From an uncultured Clostridia bacterium (GTDB taxonomy: Bacteria; Bacillota; Clostridia; TANB77; CAG-508): DNA of 64,000 bases. Where the stretch lies: assembly GCA_934133005.1 (NCBI GenBank), contig CAKPAI010000006.1, positions 1 to 64,000 on the forward strand. The letters are read 5' to 3'. The notes under the pieces were generated by a model, which worked only from the letters and a program-made list of their open reading frames with translations, was not told the DNA's origin and ran no database searches. Position numbers and translations under genes: made by a program. Numbering within the stretch: the stretch's first letter is position 1; each line of letters opens with the position of its first letter. Shown here one piece after another: positions 51,734 to 61,569 of the stretch.

Positions 51734-53005
51734 ATGAAGGATGACAAATATTTCTGGAGATATGAAAAAGAACCAGGACTAGTATTAGATAAAGAATACC
51801 TAAAAAAGCAAGAAAATTATGAGCCTTTAGTATCAATAATAACTTCATATTATAATTCAAATGAATTTATGAATCAAACTATAAATTGTGTGCTAAATCA
51901 AACTTTTCCATATTGGGAATGGATAATTGTAGATGATGGAAGTACTGACAAAAAGGCAAAAGACTATCTTAAAGAAGTAGAAAAAATTGATACTAGAATA
52001 AAGATATACCATAAAGAAAATGAAGGTTTAGCTAAAGGCAGAGATTATGCAATAAAATTTTCTAAAGCTAACTATATTTTACCATTAGATGCAGATGATT
52101 TAATTGAAAAAGAATATATAGAAACACTGTATTGGACATTAGAAACAAATAAAAAGGCAAGCTGGGCTTTTACCAATTCAGTTGGTTTTGGAAAGTACAT
52201 TTATTTAGTTGATAAACCTTTTGACAGTGATAAGATGAAAAGTGAAAATCAGATTACTGCAACAGCATTAATTAGAAAAGAAAAGATATTAGAGCTTGGA
52301 GGCTATGGCGTTGCCAAAAGGTATGTAAATGAAGATTGGCACTTATGGCTTAGAATGCTTGCAAAAGGAGATTTCCCAGTTCAAGTAGATTTTTATGGTT
52401 TCTGGTACAGAAGAAGAAAAGATAGTCTGCTTAGCAAAATAAATGATGATAAAAAAGAAGAAAATGAGTTAAGATTAAGAGACTTAAAAATAGAAGCAGA
52501 TAAAATAAAAGAAAAGGTAAATCCTATAATATATCCAAAAGAAGAAAAGTGTAAGTTTGAATATATAAAACTAGATTGGAATAAAAAGATAGTATCAAAT
52601 AAAAAAACAATAGTTTATGTAATTAAAAACATTGAAACAGACTCTATGTTTTATAAAAATTTAAAAAATATAAATAAAAATGCTGTTATAATTTGCATGG
52701 AAAATAGTAAGCATTCACAATATGTAGCAAGGCAAATGTATGAGGATTATGCAGAGGTATTTAATCTTCCAACATTTCTAGACAAAAAATATTTTCAAGG
52801 ATTTATTAAATACATAATAGAAACAAGAAATGTAGAAGAAATTTATACAGTAGCAGAATACAAGAATTTAGAGGTTTTAAATGTAGCAAAAGAGCTAAAA
52901 TATAAAGAAAACCATTTTAAATATGAACTAAAGATATTAATATATAAAGTAAAACATACTTTACTAGGTAGAGCAATTAGAAAATTTGTAAGAACACTAA
53001 AATAA
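51734..53005 (+). CDS. GT2 glycosyltransferase with C-terminal extension
   Basis: 423 residues. GT-A domain over 30-240: S-I-I-T-S-Y-Y-N-S-N-E-F, I-V-D-D-G-S-T-D, L-P-L-D-A-D-D-L-I-E and W-H-L-W-L-R-M-L. Residues 285-423 are an extra domain ending in a basic amphipathic stretch with T-L-L-G-R-A-I-R-K-F. The stop shares its last base region with the start zone of the following gene. Confidence 0.85.
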   Translation: MKDDKYFWRYEKEPGLVLDKEYLKKQENYEPLVSIITSYYNSNEFMNQTINCVLNQTFPYWEWIIVDDGSTDKKAKDYLKEVEKIDTRIKIYHKENEGLAKGRDYAIKFSKANYILPLDADDLIEKEYIETLYWTLETNKKASWAFTNSVGFGKYIYLVDKPFDSDKMKSENQITATALIRKEKILELGGYGVAKRYVNEDWHLWLRMLAKGDFPVQVDFYGFWYRRRKDSLLSKINDDKKEENELRLRDLKIEADKIKEKVNPIIYPKEEKCKFEYIKLDWNKKIVSNKKTIVYVIKNIETDSMFYKNLKNINKNAVIICMENSKHSQYVARQMYEDYAEVFNLPTFLDKKYFQGFIKYIIETRNVEEIYTVAEYKNLEVLNVAKELKYKENHFKYELKILIYKVKHTLLGRAIRKFVRTLK

Positions 53006-53025
53006 TGGAAGGAATGATAAAAATA

Positions 53026-55221
53026 ATGAAAATTTGGTTTCTAACAGGAGAATTTGCACCAGATTTTGGTGGTGGAATTGGAACATATGTAGAAAACTGT
53101 GCAAAAATGTTTGCACAAGCTGGGGATGATGTTACAGTAATAGTAAGAAGCATAAATGGAGATAAAGTAGAAAATGCAAAAGAAGGATACAGAATAGTAA
53201 GATTTCAACAAGGAGAAGGCGAAAACTACAGGTATCTTGGATATGATAATGCTTTAGCTTATCAGTATTATGAAGTAATTATGGATATGATTGATAAGTA
53301 TGGAAAACCTGACATAATTGAAATGCAGGAATATAATGCTTATGGTCAATATATAATACAAAATAAATTAATGTTACAAGAAAAATTACAAGACATTCCA
53401 CTTGTTGTGCATTTACATACACCAAGTTTTGAAACATTAAAAATAAATCAATTTAATACATATGAAGCACCATTTTATTGGATTGGTGAGATGGAAAAAT
53501 TCTGTATAAAAGGTGCTGATAGTTTAGTTTGCCCAAGTCAGTTCTTAGCAGACAAATTGCAATATCTAGTTAAAGATAAAATAAAAGTTATTAACTTACC
53601 ATTTGACATTGATAAGGATGAACTTAAAAAATATGAGGAAGAAGGCACACCTAAGCCAGAAAAGAAAACTATTTTATATTTCGGAAGAACCGAATACAGA
53701 AAAGGCGTAGTACAAATGCTAAAAGGAGCTGAGAAGCTTTGGAAAAAAGGTCTTGACTTTAAAATAAAAATAATAGGTGGAGATACAAAGCTAGAGTCAA
53801 AGGGTACTTTTGTAGGAGAAGACTTAAAAAAGAAGTATGCTAAGTATATAGAAAGTGGAAACCTAGAAATGTTAAAATCTATTCCACACTTGGATTTAAT
53901 ACCACATATTTTAAGTGCAACAGCAGTAACTATTCCATCATTATACGAAAATTTTCCAAATACTTGTATATATTCAATGTGGCTTGGAAAACCAGTATTA
54001 GTTTCTAAGAGTGGTGGACAAGCAGAAATGGTACAAGAATCTGGCAAAAACGGGCTAATTTTTGATTGGGATAAAGAAGGAGACTTTGAAGAAAAATTAG
54101 AAGAACTCTTAAGTATGTCTGATGAAGAATTAGATACAATGGGAAATAATGCAAAAGAAAGAATTCATAAATTATGTAATATGGATGACAACTTAAAAAT
54201 GAGAAGAGAATTCTTTGAAGAAGTTATAAGAAATAAGAATAAGAAAAAAACAGAATTTCCATTTGTAGAAGTAATGCCAAAGGATAGTTATACTGAAAAT
54301 TATGACGGAGAAAAGGATTTAATATCAGTAGTAATACCATATTATAATTTAGGAAAAACTCTTCCAGAAACAATTGAAAGCATAAAGGAAACTGAATACA
54401 AAAAATATGAGATAATAATTGTAAATGATGGAAGCACAGATAAAGAAAGTATAGAAGTTTTAAATAACTATAAAAATGATGAAAAAATAAGAATAATAAA
54501 TATAGAAAATAAAGGGCTTGCAAATGCAAGAAATGTAGGAGCAAAAGCAGCAAAAGGTGAATTTATAGCATTCCTTGATGCAGACGACAAAATAGATAAA
54601 ACATTTTATGGAAGAGCCGTTGATATATTACATCAATATAATAATGTTTCATATGTTTATAGCTGGGTACAATACTTTGAAGGTAGTACTGCTGTATGGC
54701 CAACATTTAATGTTCATATTCCTTATTTGTTATGTGCAAATATGCTTGCAGCATTTGTAGTAATAAGAAAAAATGATTTCTTAAATTTTGGACAAAATAG
54801 AATCAAAATGGAATATGGAATGGAAGATTATGATGGATGGGTAAGCCTTGCAGAACATGGATGTTTAGGAGTATCTATTCCAGAAAAATTAAATTTATAT
54901 AGAATAAGAAAAGATTCAATGTCTAGAAGCTTTAATAAAAAAATGAGAATATATTTATATGAAACATCAAGACAAGGACATGAGAAATTATTTGAAAAAT
55001 ATTCAAAAGATATATATATGTTACTTATGACAAATGGACAACCATTTTATTGGAACAATCCAACAACTCCAGTATTCCTTCCAACAGCTGAAGGACCACA
55101 GCAAATGGACGAAAGATTATTAAAGATTGAACGCATGCTTGAATCAAAACCTGGAAGAGCGGTAAGAAAAGTATATAGAGGTTTAAGAAAAATTAAACAT
55201 GGAATTAAAAAAATCTTTTAA
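53026..55221 (+). CDS. Two-domain glycosyltransferase: GT4 fused to GT2
   Basis: 731 residues if the third in-frame ATG (53026) is used, which gives the common M-K-I-W-F-L-T-G-E-F start; ATG 53005 is possible. Residues 1-410: GT4 with G-G-G-I-G-T-Y-V-E-N, H-L-H-T-P-S-F-E, Y-F-G-R-T-E-Y-R-K-G and P-S-L-Y-E-N-F-P-N-T-C. Residues 425-690: GT2 with V-V-I-P-Y-Y-N-L-G-K-T-L, V-N-D-G-S-T-D and F-L-D-A-D-D-K. The domain order is the reverse of the fused enzyme at 30.5 kb. Confidence 0.88.
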   Translation: MKIWFLTGEFAPDFGGGIGTYVENCAKMFAQAGDDVTVIVRSINGDKVENAKEGYRIVRFQQGEGENYRYLGYDNALAYQYYEVIMDMIDKYGKPDIIEMQEYNAYGQYIIQNKLMLQEKLQDIPLVVHLHTPSFETLKINQFNTYEAPFYWIGEMEKFCIKGADSLVCPSQFLADKLQYLVKDKIKVINLPFDIDKDELKKYEEEGTPKPEKKTILYFGRTEYRKGVVQMLKGAEKLWKKGLDFKIKIIGGDTKLESKGTFVGEDLKKKYAKYIESGNLEMLKSIPHLDLIPHILSATAVTIPSLYENFPNTCIYSMWLGKPVLVSKSGGQAEMVQESGKNGLIFDWDKEGDFEEKLEELLSMSDEELDTMGNNAKERIHKLCNMDDNLKMRREFFEEVIRNKNKKKTEFPFVEVMPKDSYTENYDGEKDLISVVIPYYNLGKTLPETIESIKETEYKKYEIIIVNDGSTDKESIEVLNNYKNDEKIRIINIENKGLANARNVGAKAAKGEFIAFLDADDKIDKTFYGRAVDILHQYNNVSYVYSWVQYFEGSTAVWPTFNVHIPYLLCANMLAAFVVIRKNDFLNFGQNRIKMEYGMEDYDGWVSLAEHGCLGVSIPEKLNLYRIRKDSMSRSFNKKMRIYLYETSRQGHEKLFEKYSKDIYMLLMTNGQPFYWNNPTTPVFLPTAEGPQQMDERLLKIERMLESKPGRAVRKVYRGLRKIKHGIKKIF

Positions 55222-55244
55222 CTAAAGTAAAGGGGAGCCAGTAA

Positions 55245-57014
55245 ATGAATAAAATTACAAAAAGTATACTAGCAGTTTTATTATCAATTATTTTGGTAAT
55301 ATTTATATGGCATAATTTTTTAGTAAGTGGAAATACTGTAATTTTCATACTAGTACTAATTGCATTGTATAATATGATAAAAAAGGTGTTAGAAAACGGC
55401 TATAAAAGAAAAAATATTATTTCAATTGTTTTAGCAGTAATATTTGCAATAATTGAATTAATATGTACAAGTATAAATAAAGACTATACATTGAATAATG
55501 TACTAAATAAATGGACTATTGTAAACTTTTTTGGTTATGCAATTTTAGCATGGAGTATAATATCATATTTTTATACTTATTTAGAGAGCCATGAACTAGA
55601 AAATAAAGAAATAAAAATAGGAAAATTGTCATTTCTTGAAAATGATAAAAAGTCATTTGGGATAAATATAATTTTAATATTTATTGCATGGGTTCCTTAC
55701 TTTTTAAGATATTTTCCAGGACTACTTACAGCAGATTCATGTGCTCAAATGGCACAGGCAATAGGCCTTGCCGAACTTAGCAATCATCATCCGATATTTC
55801 ATACAGGACTTATTGCTTTGTTTGTAAATATTGGAAGAGGAATTTTGGGTAATATTAATATGGGGGTAGCAACATATATTATTTTCCAAATGATTATGAT
55901 GGCAGTAATGTTTGCAATTGTAATGCAATATTTAAGTAAAAAGAAAGTACCTACAGCAATAAGAGTTATAATTTTACTATATTATATGTTCTATCCAGTA
56001 AATGCTTTATTTAGTGTAACAATGTGGAAAGATATATTATTTGCAGGTATGGTCCCAATTTTCTTAATTTTATGTAATGAGCTTATATATAATACAGATG
56101 AATTCTTATCAAAGAAGAAAAATATAGCGATATATATAATTGTATCAGTTTTAATATTCTGGATGAGAAATAATGGAATGTATATAGTGATTTTAACGAT
56201 GCCATTTATAGTAATTGTATTGAGAAAGTATTGGAAAAAAGTAATTCCTATGTTTTTATCAATAATAATTATATATTTTGCATTAAAAACAGTTATATTT
56301 TCAGCACTTAATATAAAAAATGGATCAGTAGCTGAAATGTTATCAATACCTCTTCAACAGATTGCAAGAGTCGATAAATATTATAGAGATAGTTTAAATG
56401 AAGATATAGTTAAAGAAATAGATAGTTTCTTTAAATGCGAAAATATAGGAGAAAAATATAATCCTATATTGTCAGATCCAGTAAAAGCAGAACTAAATGT
56501 AGACTATTTTAATGAAAATAAAATAGAATTTATAAAATTATGGGCAAAGTTGCTAAGAGGATATTTTAAAGACTATGTAGAATCATTTATTTCAAATTCA
56601 TATGGTTACTATTATCCAGAAGCTAGGCATTGGGTTGCAAATAGAACAATGGAAGCAAATTCCATGGGACTAGAGCAAACACCAATAATTGAAGGTAAAT
56701 TAGTATCAACAATTGATTCTCTAATAGAAAAAAGAGATTTACCAATAATTTCAATGTTCTTTAGTATTGGAATGGCATTTTGGATTATAATAATATCATT
56801 AGGATATAGAATACTAAATAAAGATTATAGAGGTATACTAATATATTTACCAATATTAGTATTGTGGCTAACAATAGTAGCATCACCAGTATTTTGCGAA
56901 TATAGATATGCTTATCCACTATTTACAGCATTACCATTATATTTAGGACTAAATTTTATAAAGAAAGGAAAATTAGAAAATGGAAAAAATAGCAGTATTA
57001 ATACCATGTTATAA
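55245..57014 (+). CDS. DUF6020-like multi-pass membrane protein (GT-C-like)
   Basis: 589 residues, 12 or more helices. The segment W-V-P-Y-F-L-R-Y-F-P-G-L-L-T-A-D-S followed by N-H-H-P-I-F-H-T has the acidic loop and H-H-P pattern of GT-C-like polyprenyl-sugar glycosyltransferases and of DUF6020. It probably transfers a sugar to the polymer outside the membrane from a donor made by the GT2 enzyme encoded next, whose start overlaps by 35 bases. Confidence 0.65.
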   Translation: MNKITKSILAVLLSIILVIFIWHNFLVSGNTVIFILVLIALYNMIKKVLENGYKRKNIISIVLAVIFAIIELICTSINKDYTLNNVLNKWTIVNFFGYAILAWSIISYFYTYLESHELENKEIKIGKLSFLENDKKSFGINIILIFIAWVPYFLRYFPGLLTADSCAQMAQAIGLAELSNHHPIFHTGLIALFVNIGRGILGNINMGVATYIIFQMIMMAVMFAIVMQYLSKKKVPTAIRVIILLYYMFYPVNALFSVTMWKDILFAGMVPIFLILCNELIYNTDEFLSKKKNIAIYIIVSVLIFWMRNNGMYIVILTMPFIVIVLRKYWKKVIPMFLSIIIIYFALKTVIFSALNIKNGSVAEMLSIPLQQIARVDKYYRDSLNEDIVKEIDSFFKCENIGEKYNPILSDPVKAELNVDYFNENKIEFIKLWAKLLRGYFKDYVESFISNSYGYYYPEARHWVANRTMEANSMGLEQTPIIEGKLVSTIDSLIEKRDLPIISMFFSIGMAFWIIIISLGYRILNKDYRGILIYLPILVLWLTIVASPVFCEYRYAYPLFTALPLYLGLNFIKKGKLENGKNSSINTML

Positions 57015-57921
57015 TGAAGAACTAACGATAGAAAAAGTTATTAAAGATTTTAGAAAAGAACTACCAAATGCTGATATTTATGTTTATAACAATAACTCAA
57101 AAGACAAGAGTGCTGAAATTGCAAAAGCCAATGGATCAATTGTTATAAATGAATATAAGCAAGGAAAAGGAAACGTAGTAAGAAGTCAATTTAGAGATAT
57201 AGAAGCAGATATATATGTAATGGTTGATGGAGATGATACTTATCCTGCTGAATTTGTCCATAAACTAATAGAACCAGTAAGAAATGGTGAAGCTGATATG
57301 ACAATAGGTGATAGACTATCAAATGGAACATATCAAAAAGAAAATAAGAGACCTTTTCATGAACTTGGAAATAATCTAGTAAAAAAATCAATAAATATTT
57401 TATTTAGTACTAATTTAAAAGATATAATGACTGGATACAGAGTATTTAATAAAAGATTTGTAAAGAATATGCCAGTGCTTAGTCCAAAGTTTGAAATTGA
57501 AACAGAAATGTCTTTATATGCTTTAGATAAAAAATATATAATAAAAGAAATTCCAATAGAATACAGAGATAGACCAGAAGGAAGTTCTTCAAAGTTAAAT
57601 ACAGTAAGTGATGGAATAAAAGTAATTAAGACAATAGTAAGAATGTTTAAAGATTATAAACCATTTAGATTTTTTGGAATAATTTCGCTTATATTTTTAT
57701 TATTAGGATTATTAGTTGGTGTGCCAGTACTTGTTGAATTCTTTAAGACAGCATATATTACTAAGGTGCCATCTGCAATTTTAGCTACAGGATTTATAAG
57801 TCTTGCAGCAGTTGCTTTTCAATGTGGAATTGTACTAGACACAGTAACAAGACAACATAGAGAAGATTATGAACTAAACTTACTAAGATATGAGCAAATA
57901 GAAAAAATTAACAAGAAATAA
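56980..57921 (+). CDS. Polyprenyl-phosphate glycosyltransferase (DPM1/GtrB-like GT2)
   Basis: 313 residues. GT2 domain: L-I-P-C-Y-N-E-E-L-T-I-E-K-V, N-N-N-S-K-D-K-S-A, V-D-G-D-D-T-Y-P-A-E, M-T-G-Y-R-V-F-N-K-R-F; two C-terminal transmembrane helices (about 225-290). Enzymes of this type make polyprenyl-phosphate sugars used by GT-C proteins; the overlapping upstream gene is the natural user. Confidence 0.88.
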   Translation: MEKIAVLIPCYNEELTIEKVIKDFRKELPNADIYVYNNNSKDKSAEIAKANGSIVINEYKQGKGNVVRSQFRDIEADIYVMVDGDDTYPAEFVHKLIEPVRNGEADMTIGDRLSNGTYQKENKRPFHELGNNLVKKSINILFSTNLKDIMTGYRVFNKRFVKNMPVLSPKFEIETEMSLYALDKKYIIKEIPIEYRDRPEGSSSKLNTVSDGIKVIKTIVRMFKDYKPFRFFGIISLIFLLLGLLVGVPVLVEFFKTAYITKVPSAILATGFISLAAVAFQCGIVLDTVTRQHREDYELNLLRYEQIEKINKK

Positions 57922-57995
57922 TTTATATTAAAGAGTTCCCTTTTTCGACATTTTGTGATAAAATTAATCAAAATGAGAAAACGGGAGATAGAAAA

Positions 57996-60800
57996 ATGAA
58001 AAAGTTAATAATAAATATTATAATAGCAGTATTTATGATGATGGCACTTTGCCAATTATCAAGTAATACTGCTATTGCTGCATCTGCAGACGATGGTAAA
58101 CAAACAATAGAAAATGGAACTTATATTATAAGGTCAAAGTTGAATACTAAGTTTGTTTTAGATGTATTGGGGGCTTCTAATGATGATGGAGCAAATGTGC
58201 AAATATATGAATATTCTAATGTGCCACAGAAAAAATATAAAGTTACATATATTGGAGATGGATATTATACAATAATTGCGTCTCACTCAAATAAGTCTTT
58301 GGATGTAAAGAGTGCATCTAAAGAAAAAGGTGCTAATGTTTGGCAATATGAATCAAATGATACTGATGCCCAGAAGTGGGTAATAAAAGATGCAGGGAAT
58401 GGTTATTATAGTATAATCTCAAAGTGTAATAATTTATATGTTGATGTATTAGATGCTCGTGCTCAAAATTTTCAAAATATACAGATGTGTGATGGTAATG
58501 GATTAGATGCACAAAAATTTTATTTTGAAAAAGTAGAAGAAGAAAAACCAATAAATAGACAAACAATAGAAGATGGAAAATATGTAATAAGATCAGCAAT
58601 AAATGAAAATTTTGCATTAGATGTATCTGGTGGTTCAAACGATAATGGAGCAAATATTCAATTATGGCAGTATTCTGAGGTGGCAAATCAGCAATTTAAT
58701 GTAAAATATCTAGGAGATGGCTATTATAAAATTTTAGCATCACATTCAGATAAATCAATAGACGTAAAAGATGCTTCTAAAGCAAAGGGAGCAAATGTGC
58801 AACAATGTGAACAGAATAAAGAAGATGCACAAAAGTGGATAATAAAAGATGTAGGAAATGGCTATTATAGTATAATATCAAAATGTAATGGATTATATAT
58901 AGATGCATATAATGCAGTAGCAGCAAATGGAACAAATATACAGATGTGTGATGGAAACGGACTAAATGCTCAAAAATTCAAATTTGAAAAAGTAAAAGAA
59001 ATAGAAATTCCAGAAGGTAAAAAAACAATAGAAGATGGAGTATATTCGATTAAAACAGCAATAAATAAATCTTATAGTATTGACATAGAAAAAGGATCTA
59101 TAAAAGATGGAGCAAATGCTCAGTTATATAAATATACAGGAGGAATAAGACAACAATTTAATATTACATATTTAAATAACGGAGCATATAAAATAACGGC
59201 AATACATTCTAGAAAGGTTTTAGATGTAAAAAGTGCATCTAAAGAAAAAGGAGCTAATATCTGGCAATATGAATCAAATGATAGTTTAGCACAACAATGG
59301 ATAATAAAAGATAATGGAGATGGTACATACAGTATAATTTCTAAGTGTAACGGTTTATATGTAGATGTGTATAATGCAGTAGCAGCAAACGGAACAAATA
59401 TACAAATGTGTGATGGAAATGGATTAAATGCTCAAAAATTTTATATTGAAAAAACAAATTTAGTAACAACATTTGATGAAAGTAAATATCCTGGATATAA
59501 AGAAAGTATCGAAAAGCTAGCTAAGGAACACCCAAATTGGAATTTTGTATATCTGAAAACAAATTTAAAATTTAATGATGCAGTAAAAGGAGAAGCGGAA
59601 GTTCATTCAAGAAATTTAGTAGAGACATCACATAGTGGAGAATGGATTTGCTCTGTATGTGGAACAAAACTATATGATAGTGGTTGGTATTGTGCATCAG
59701 AAAAAGCAATTGCATATTACTTAGATCCAAGAAACTTTTTAGACGAAATAAATATATTCCAATTTGAAGATGTTAATGTGTACCTTGATGAATCATGTAC
59801 TTTAGATGGAATAAAAAGTAAAGTGGATGGTTCATTTTTGCAAAATTATGCAAATGATATAGAAAATGCTTCTAGAAATACAAATGTTAATCCATATTAT
59901 ATAATCTCAAGATTATTCCAAGAGCAAGGAAAAAATGGTACTACAATTGGAAAGGGAATGGATGGAGGAGATGGAAAGACATATTATAATCCATTTAATA
60001 TAGGAGCTAATGGAAATGGCTGGAATGCAATATATGCAAATGCACTTGCAAGAGCTAAAAAAGAAGGCTGGGACTCAATGCAAAAGGCTATAGAAGGTGG
60101 AATTTATTTCTGCAAAGTAAACTGGCTAGAAAATTACCAAAATACATTATATCAAAATAGATGGGATATTGATTCTACAAATGGAAGTGCATTATACACT
60201 CACCAATATATGCAAAATTTAATGGGAGCATATAGTGAAGCCAAGACTTTATACAGCATGTATAATAATACAGGAAAAATAAACTCTAAATTTACATTTA
60301 TAATTCCATTGTATGAAGAAATGGATTCAAGTATTTCAAGTTTACCTTCAGATAATACAGAAGCGTATCCAATAAATGTTGAAATAGTAGGAACAAATGT
60401 AAGATTAAGAAAAGAAGCAAATACAAATTCAGAGATAATAAAAGAATTTGAAAATGCAGGGGAAATACTTTTATCAGTAGAAAGAGGAATAAATTCAGAC
60501 TGGCAAAAAGTAGTATTAAAAGACGGAACAGTTGGATATATATCAGGCACATACTTAAAACAAGTTGAAGATGTTACTACAACTAAATATACAGCAAAAG
60601 TAAAAACAAATGATGGAAACGGTTGTAACACAAGAATAGGACCAGGACTTAGTTTATCCAAACTTACAGCATTAGCAGATGGTGAAGAAGTAACAGTTAT
60701 AGATAATACAACATATAAAAATATAGATGGTTATGACTGGTTCAGAGTAATAATTCCAGACGGAAGGCAAGCTTTTATACCAGGTAAATACTTAAATTAA
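57996..60800 (+). CDS. Secreted ricin-lectin/glucosaminidase/SH3 cell-wall hydrolase
   Basis: 934 residues. Signal peptide (1-28). Three RICIN-type beta-trefoil domains at about 32-180, 188-335 and 345-490, each with repeated A-Q-K-W / A-Q-Q-W and D-V-x-x-A-x-x-x-x-G-A-N motifs. Then an endo-beta-N-acetylglucosaminidase domain (about 500-765) with H-P-N-W-N-F-V-Y-L, Y-L-D-P-R-N-F-L and S-R-L-F-Q-E-Q-G (the glutamate region). Two bacterial SH3 domains close the protein (about 790-860 and 868-934). The lectins probably target the galactose-containing polymer made by this locus. A four-cysteine cluster (I-C-S-V-C-G ... W-Y-C) sits in the catalytic part. Confidence 0.88.
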   Translation: MKKLIINIIIAVFMMMALCQLSSNTAIAASADDGKQTIENGTYIIRSKLNTKFVLDVLGASNDDGANVQIYEYSNVPQKKYKVTYIGDGYYTIIASHSNKSLDVKSASKEKGANVWQYESNDTDAQKWVIKDAGNGYYSIISKCNNLYVDVLDARAQNFQNIQMCDGNGLDAQKFYFEKVEEEKPINRQTIEDGKYVIRSAINENFALDVSGGSNDNGANIQLWQYSEVANQQFNVKYLGDGYYKILASHSDKSIDVKDASKAKGANVQQCEQNKEDAQKWIIKDVGNGYYSIISKCNGLYIDAYNAVAANGTNIQMCDGNGLNAQKFKFEKVKEIEIPEGKKTIEDGVYSIKTAINKSYSIDIEKGSIKDGANAQLYKYTGGIRQQFNITYLNNGAYKITAIHSRKVLDVKSASKEKGANIWQYESNDSLAQQWIIKDNGDGTYSIISKCNGLYVDVYNAVAANGTNIQMCDGNGLNAQKFYIEKTNLVTTFDESKYPGYKESIEKLAKEHPNWNFVYLKTNLKFNDAVKGEAEVHSRNLVETSHSGEWICSVCGTKLYDSGWYCASEKAIAYYLDPRNFLDEINIFQFEDVNVYLDESCTLDGIKSKVDGSFLQNYANDIENASRNTNVNPYYIISRLFQEQGKNGTTIGKGMDGGDGKTYYNPFNIGANGNGWNAIYANALARAKKEGWDSMQKAIEGGIYFCKVNWLENYQNTLYQNRWDIDSTNGSALYTHQYMQNLMGAYSEAKTLYSMYNNTGKINSKFTFIIPLYEEMDSSISSLPSDNTEAYPINVEIVGTNVRLRKEANTNSEIIKEFENAGEILLSVERGINSDWQKVVLKDGTVGYISGTYLKQVEDVTTTKYTAKVKTNDGNGCNTRIGPGLSLSKLTALADGEEVTVIDNTTYKNIDGYDWFRVIIPDGRQAFIPGKYLN

Positions 60801-60825
60801 AATTTTTATATGGGAAAGAGGAAAA

Positions 60826-61422
60826 ATGAAGAAAATTAAATTTTTAGTAATATTTATGACAATAATGACGATGGCATTAAGTGGTTTTGCTTTTGCTGGA
60901 ATGGCTGATTGGGATGACAAAACTGCAGATGAAGAATCAAAGAATTTGTTGCAGGAGCAAGAAAAAGAACATAGTGAAATTGAAAATAAATCAAGCAATA
61001 ATTATTTAGAGAGTTTAAAAGTAGAAGGACATGAGTTCACATTTAATAAACAAACAATAAATTATGATATAGGTGAAGTTGAAGAAAAGACTATAAATAT
61101 AGAAGCGATTTTAGAAGATGAAAAAGCAACGGTAAATGGTGCAGGAAAAGTAGAATTAAAAGAAGGCGAAAATGACATAAGAGTTGATGTTATATCAGAA
61201 AGTGGAACTACTAGGACATATCATATAAAAGCTGTATATAAGTCAAATAATAAAACAGAAGATGTAAATAGTAATGTAATTACTAATAATGAGGTAAATG
61301 CCGAAACGAAGATAAATGATGAAGAACAAATAAAAGAAGATAATAATATCTTAATTTTAGTAGGAATTGTAGCAGTGATAATCATAATTGTTTTTCTTGC
61401 AATAAAGCAGAAGAAAAGATAG
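60826..61422 (+). CDS. Surface protein with cadherin-like beta-sandwich and C-terminal anchor
   Basis: 198 residues. Signal peptide (1-25), an acidic linker, one cadherin-like (PF12733-type) domain at about 63-135 (Y-L-E-S-L-K-V-E-G ... I-N-Y-D-I ... E-G-E-N-D-I-R-V-D-V), an Asn/Glu-rich spacer and a transmembrane helix (about 173-193) followed by lysines. Function unknown; it lies 25 bases behind the wall hydrolase and ends at a terminator. Confidence 0.7.
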   Translation: MKKIKFLVIFMTIMTMALSGFAFAGMADWDDKTADEESKNLLQEQEKEHSEIENKSSNNYLESLKVEGHEFTFNKQTINYDIGEVEEKTINIEAILEDEKATVNGAGKVELKEGENDIRVDVISESGTTRTYHIKAVYKSNNKTEDVNSNVITNNEVNAETKINDEEQIKEDNNILILVGIVAVIIIIVFLAIKQKKR

Positions 61423-61429
61423 AAAATGA

Positions 61430-61466
61430 AATAGATGTTCAAAATATTTGAGCATCTATTTTTTTG
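61430..61466 (+). terminator. Rho-independent terminator
   Basis: AATAGATG-TCAAA / TTTGA-CATCTATT stem followed by seven T. Confidence 0.9.
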
Positions 61467-61476
61467 ACTATTTTAG

Positions 61477-61504
61477 TTGAAAAATACCAAACTTATGGTA
61501 TAAT
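61477..61504 (+). promoter_or_regulatory. Sigma-A promoter of the TagO/WecA-like gene
   Basis: TTGAAA (61477-61482), 16 bases, TATAAT (61499-61504). Transcription should begin near 61511. Confidence 0.75.
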
Positions 61505-61531
61505 CGTACTAGAAAAAATGTTTTACACATG

Positions 61532-61569
61532 AAAGGAGATTTGCATAAGATTTTTATGCAATAAGTTTG
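61532..61569 (+). promoter_or_regulatory. Shine-Dalgarno separated from start by a perfect hairpin
   Basis: AAAGGAG at 61532-61538 is 28 bases before the TTG at 61567, too far for normal initiation. Between them TTGCATAA (61541-61548) and TTATGCAA (61554-61561) form an 8-bp perfect stem with a 5-base loop. Folding leaves 7 bases between the site and the TTG, the optimal spacing. Confidence 0.6.
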
